From positions 1 through 5,793 of the forward strand of contig JAQXFF010000266.1 of NCBI GenBank assembly GCA_029250425.1: a DNA stretch of 5,793 nt. Direction: 5' to 3'. A program made the translations under genes and the position numbers. The notes below the pieces were generated by a model. It saw only the letters and a program-made list of their open reading frames with translations. It did not search any database and was not told where the DNA came from. Position 1 is the first letter of the stretch; every line of letters starts with the position of its first letter. Source of the DNA: Candidatus Thalassarchaeaceae archaeon (GTDB lineage: Archaea > Thermoplasmatota > Poseidoniia > Poseidoniales > Thalassarchaeaceae). This document shows positions 5,558 to 5,793 of this stretch, in pieces.

Positions 5558-5793
5558 TCAGGGGTCTAGAGTCTCAATCAAAACAACGCCATTATTGAAT
5601 TCAACAATGCGACTTGCAGCGTCCATGGCTGAATCAATTCCGTTTGTCATGAATAGTTCACGTCGACGTCCATCTTCTGTCTGAAGTACCAAACGATGGC
5701 TGAGTTGTTCGAGGACTTTACGATCCACAGTTTGCCAAACCCAAGCATCAGATTCTATGGTCATGAGTGCTTCAACTGGAACCAAAGGTCCTT
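5558..5793 (-). CDS. C-terminal part of an unrecognised protein (5' end off window)
   Basis: A minus-strand frame is open from the right edge to TGA at 5560-5558, giving about 78 residues: GPLVPVEALMTIESDAWVW, then DRKVLEQLSHRLVLQTEDGRRRELFM and ASRIVEFNNGVVLIETLDP. It has mixed strand/helix character with no membrane segment or recognisable motif. It could be the end of a longer protein, or a small complete gene starting at ATG 5764 (68 residues); the window cannot decide. It runs in the same direction as secG, 66 bp upstream of it. Confidence 0.6.
   Translation of the reverse strand, partial: GPLVPVEALMTIESDAWVWQTVDRKVLEQLSHRLVLQTEDGRRRELFMTNGIDSAMDAASRIVEFNNGVVLIETLDP

Noticed and set aside
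5327..5684. Plus-strand ORFs of about 80 residues across secG and its upstream spacer
   Set aside because: They are antisense to secG and to the partial gene at the right edge, both of which have better coding character.

Overview
The window looks like a piece of an archaeal chromosome, most likely a planktonic marine euryarchaeon of the Marine Group II type (Candidatus Poseidoniales). This is inferred from an archaeal Sec61-beta, a single XerA-like recombinase, a RimK-type ligase, a membrane protein with a long acidic cytoplasmic tail, moderate GC, and few clear Shine-Dalgarno sites. No rRNA or other firm taxonomic marker is present, so the assignment is moderate.

Layout, left to right. (1) Positions 1-1184, minus strand: a two-pass membrane protein whose 3' end lies off the left edge. 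Its N-terminus carries four collagen-like GPSGPP units, and its acidic tail ends at the edge in a TDEQLL/GWTQEQI motif. (2) Positions 1185-1316: a GC-rich divergent spacer with alternating purine-pyrimidine tracts and small repeats. (3) Positions 1317-2588, plus strand: a RimK-family ATP-grasp amino-acid ligase fused to a C-terminal RCK_C (TrkA-C) domain. (4) Positions 2589-2731: a spacer rich in nested and competing hairpins, one with a UUCG tetraloop. (5) Positions 2732-3799, plus strand: a XerA-type tyrosine recombinase with all six catalytic residues. (6) Positions 3805-4272 (possibly to 4365), minus strand: a small helix-hairpin-helix protein with a long Lys/Ala histone-H1-like tail. (7) Positions 4391-5284, plus strand: an unrecognised soluble protein with a helical middle and a strongly acidic C-terminus. 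(8) Positions 5285-5491, minus strand: Sec61-beta. (9) Positions 5558-5793, minus strand: the C-terminal part of an unrecognised protein cut by the right edge.

The genes alternate in strand and are tightly packed. The two convergent pairs (xerA with the HhH gene; the acidic-tail gene with secG) are separated by 5 bp and 0 bp. There is no obvious operon or defence island. The notable items are the RimK-RCK_C fusion, the H1-like HhH protein and its divergent acidic neighbour, and the structured spacer before xerA. No tRNA, rRNA, CRISPR array or insertion sequence was seen.
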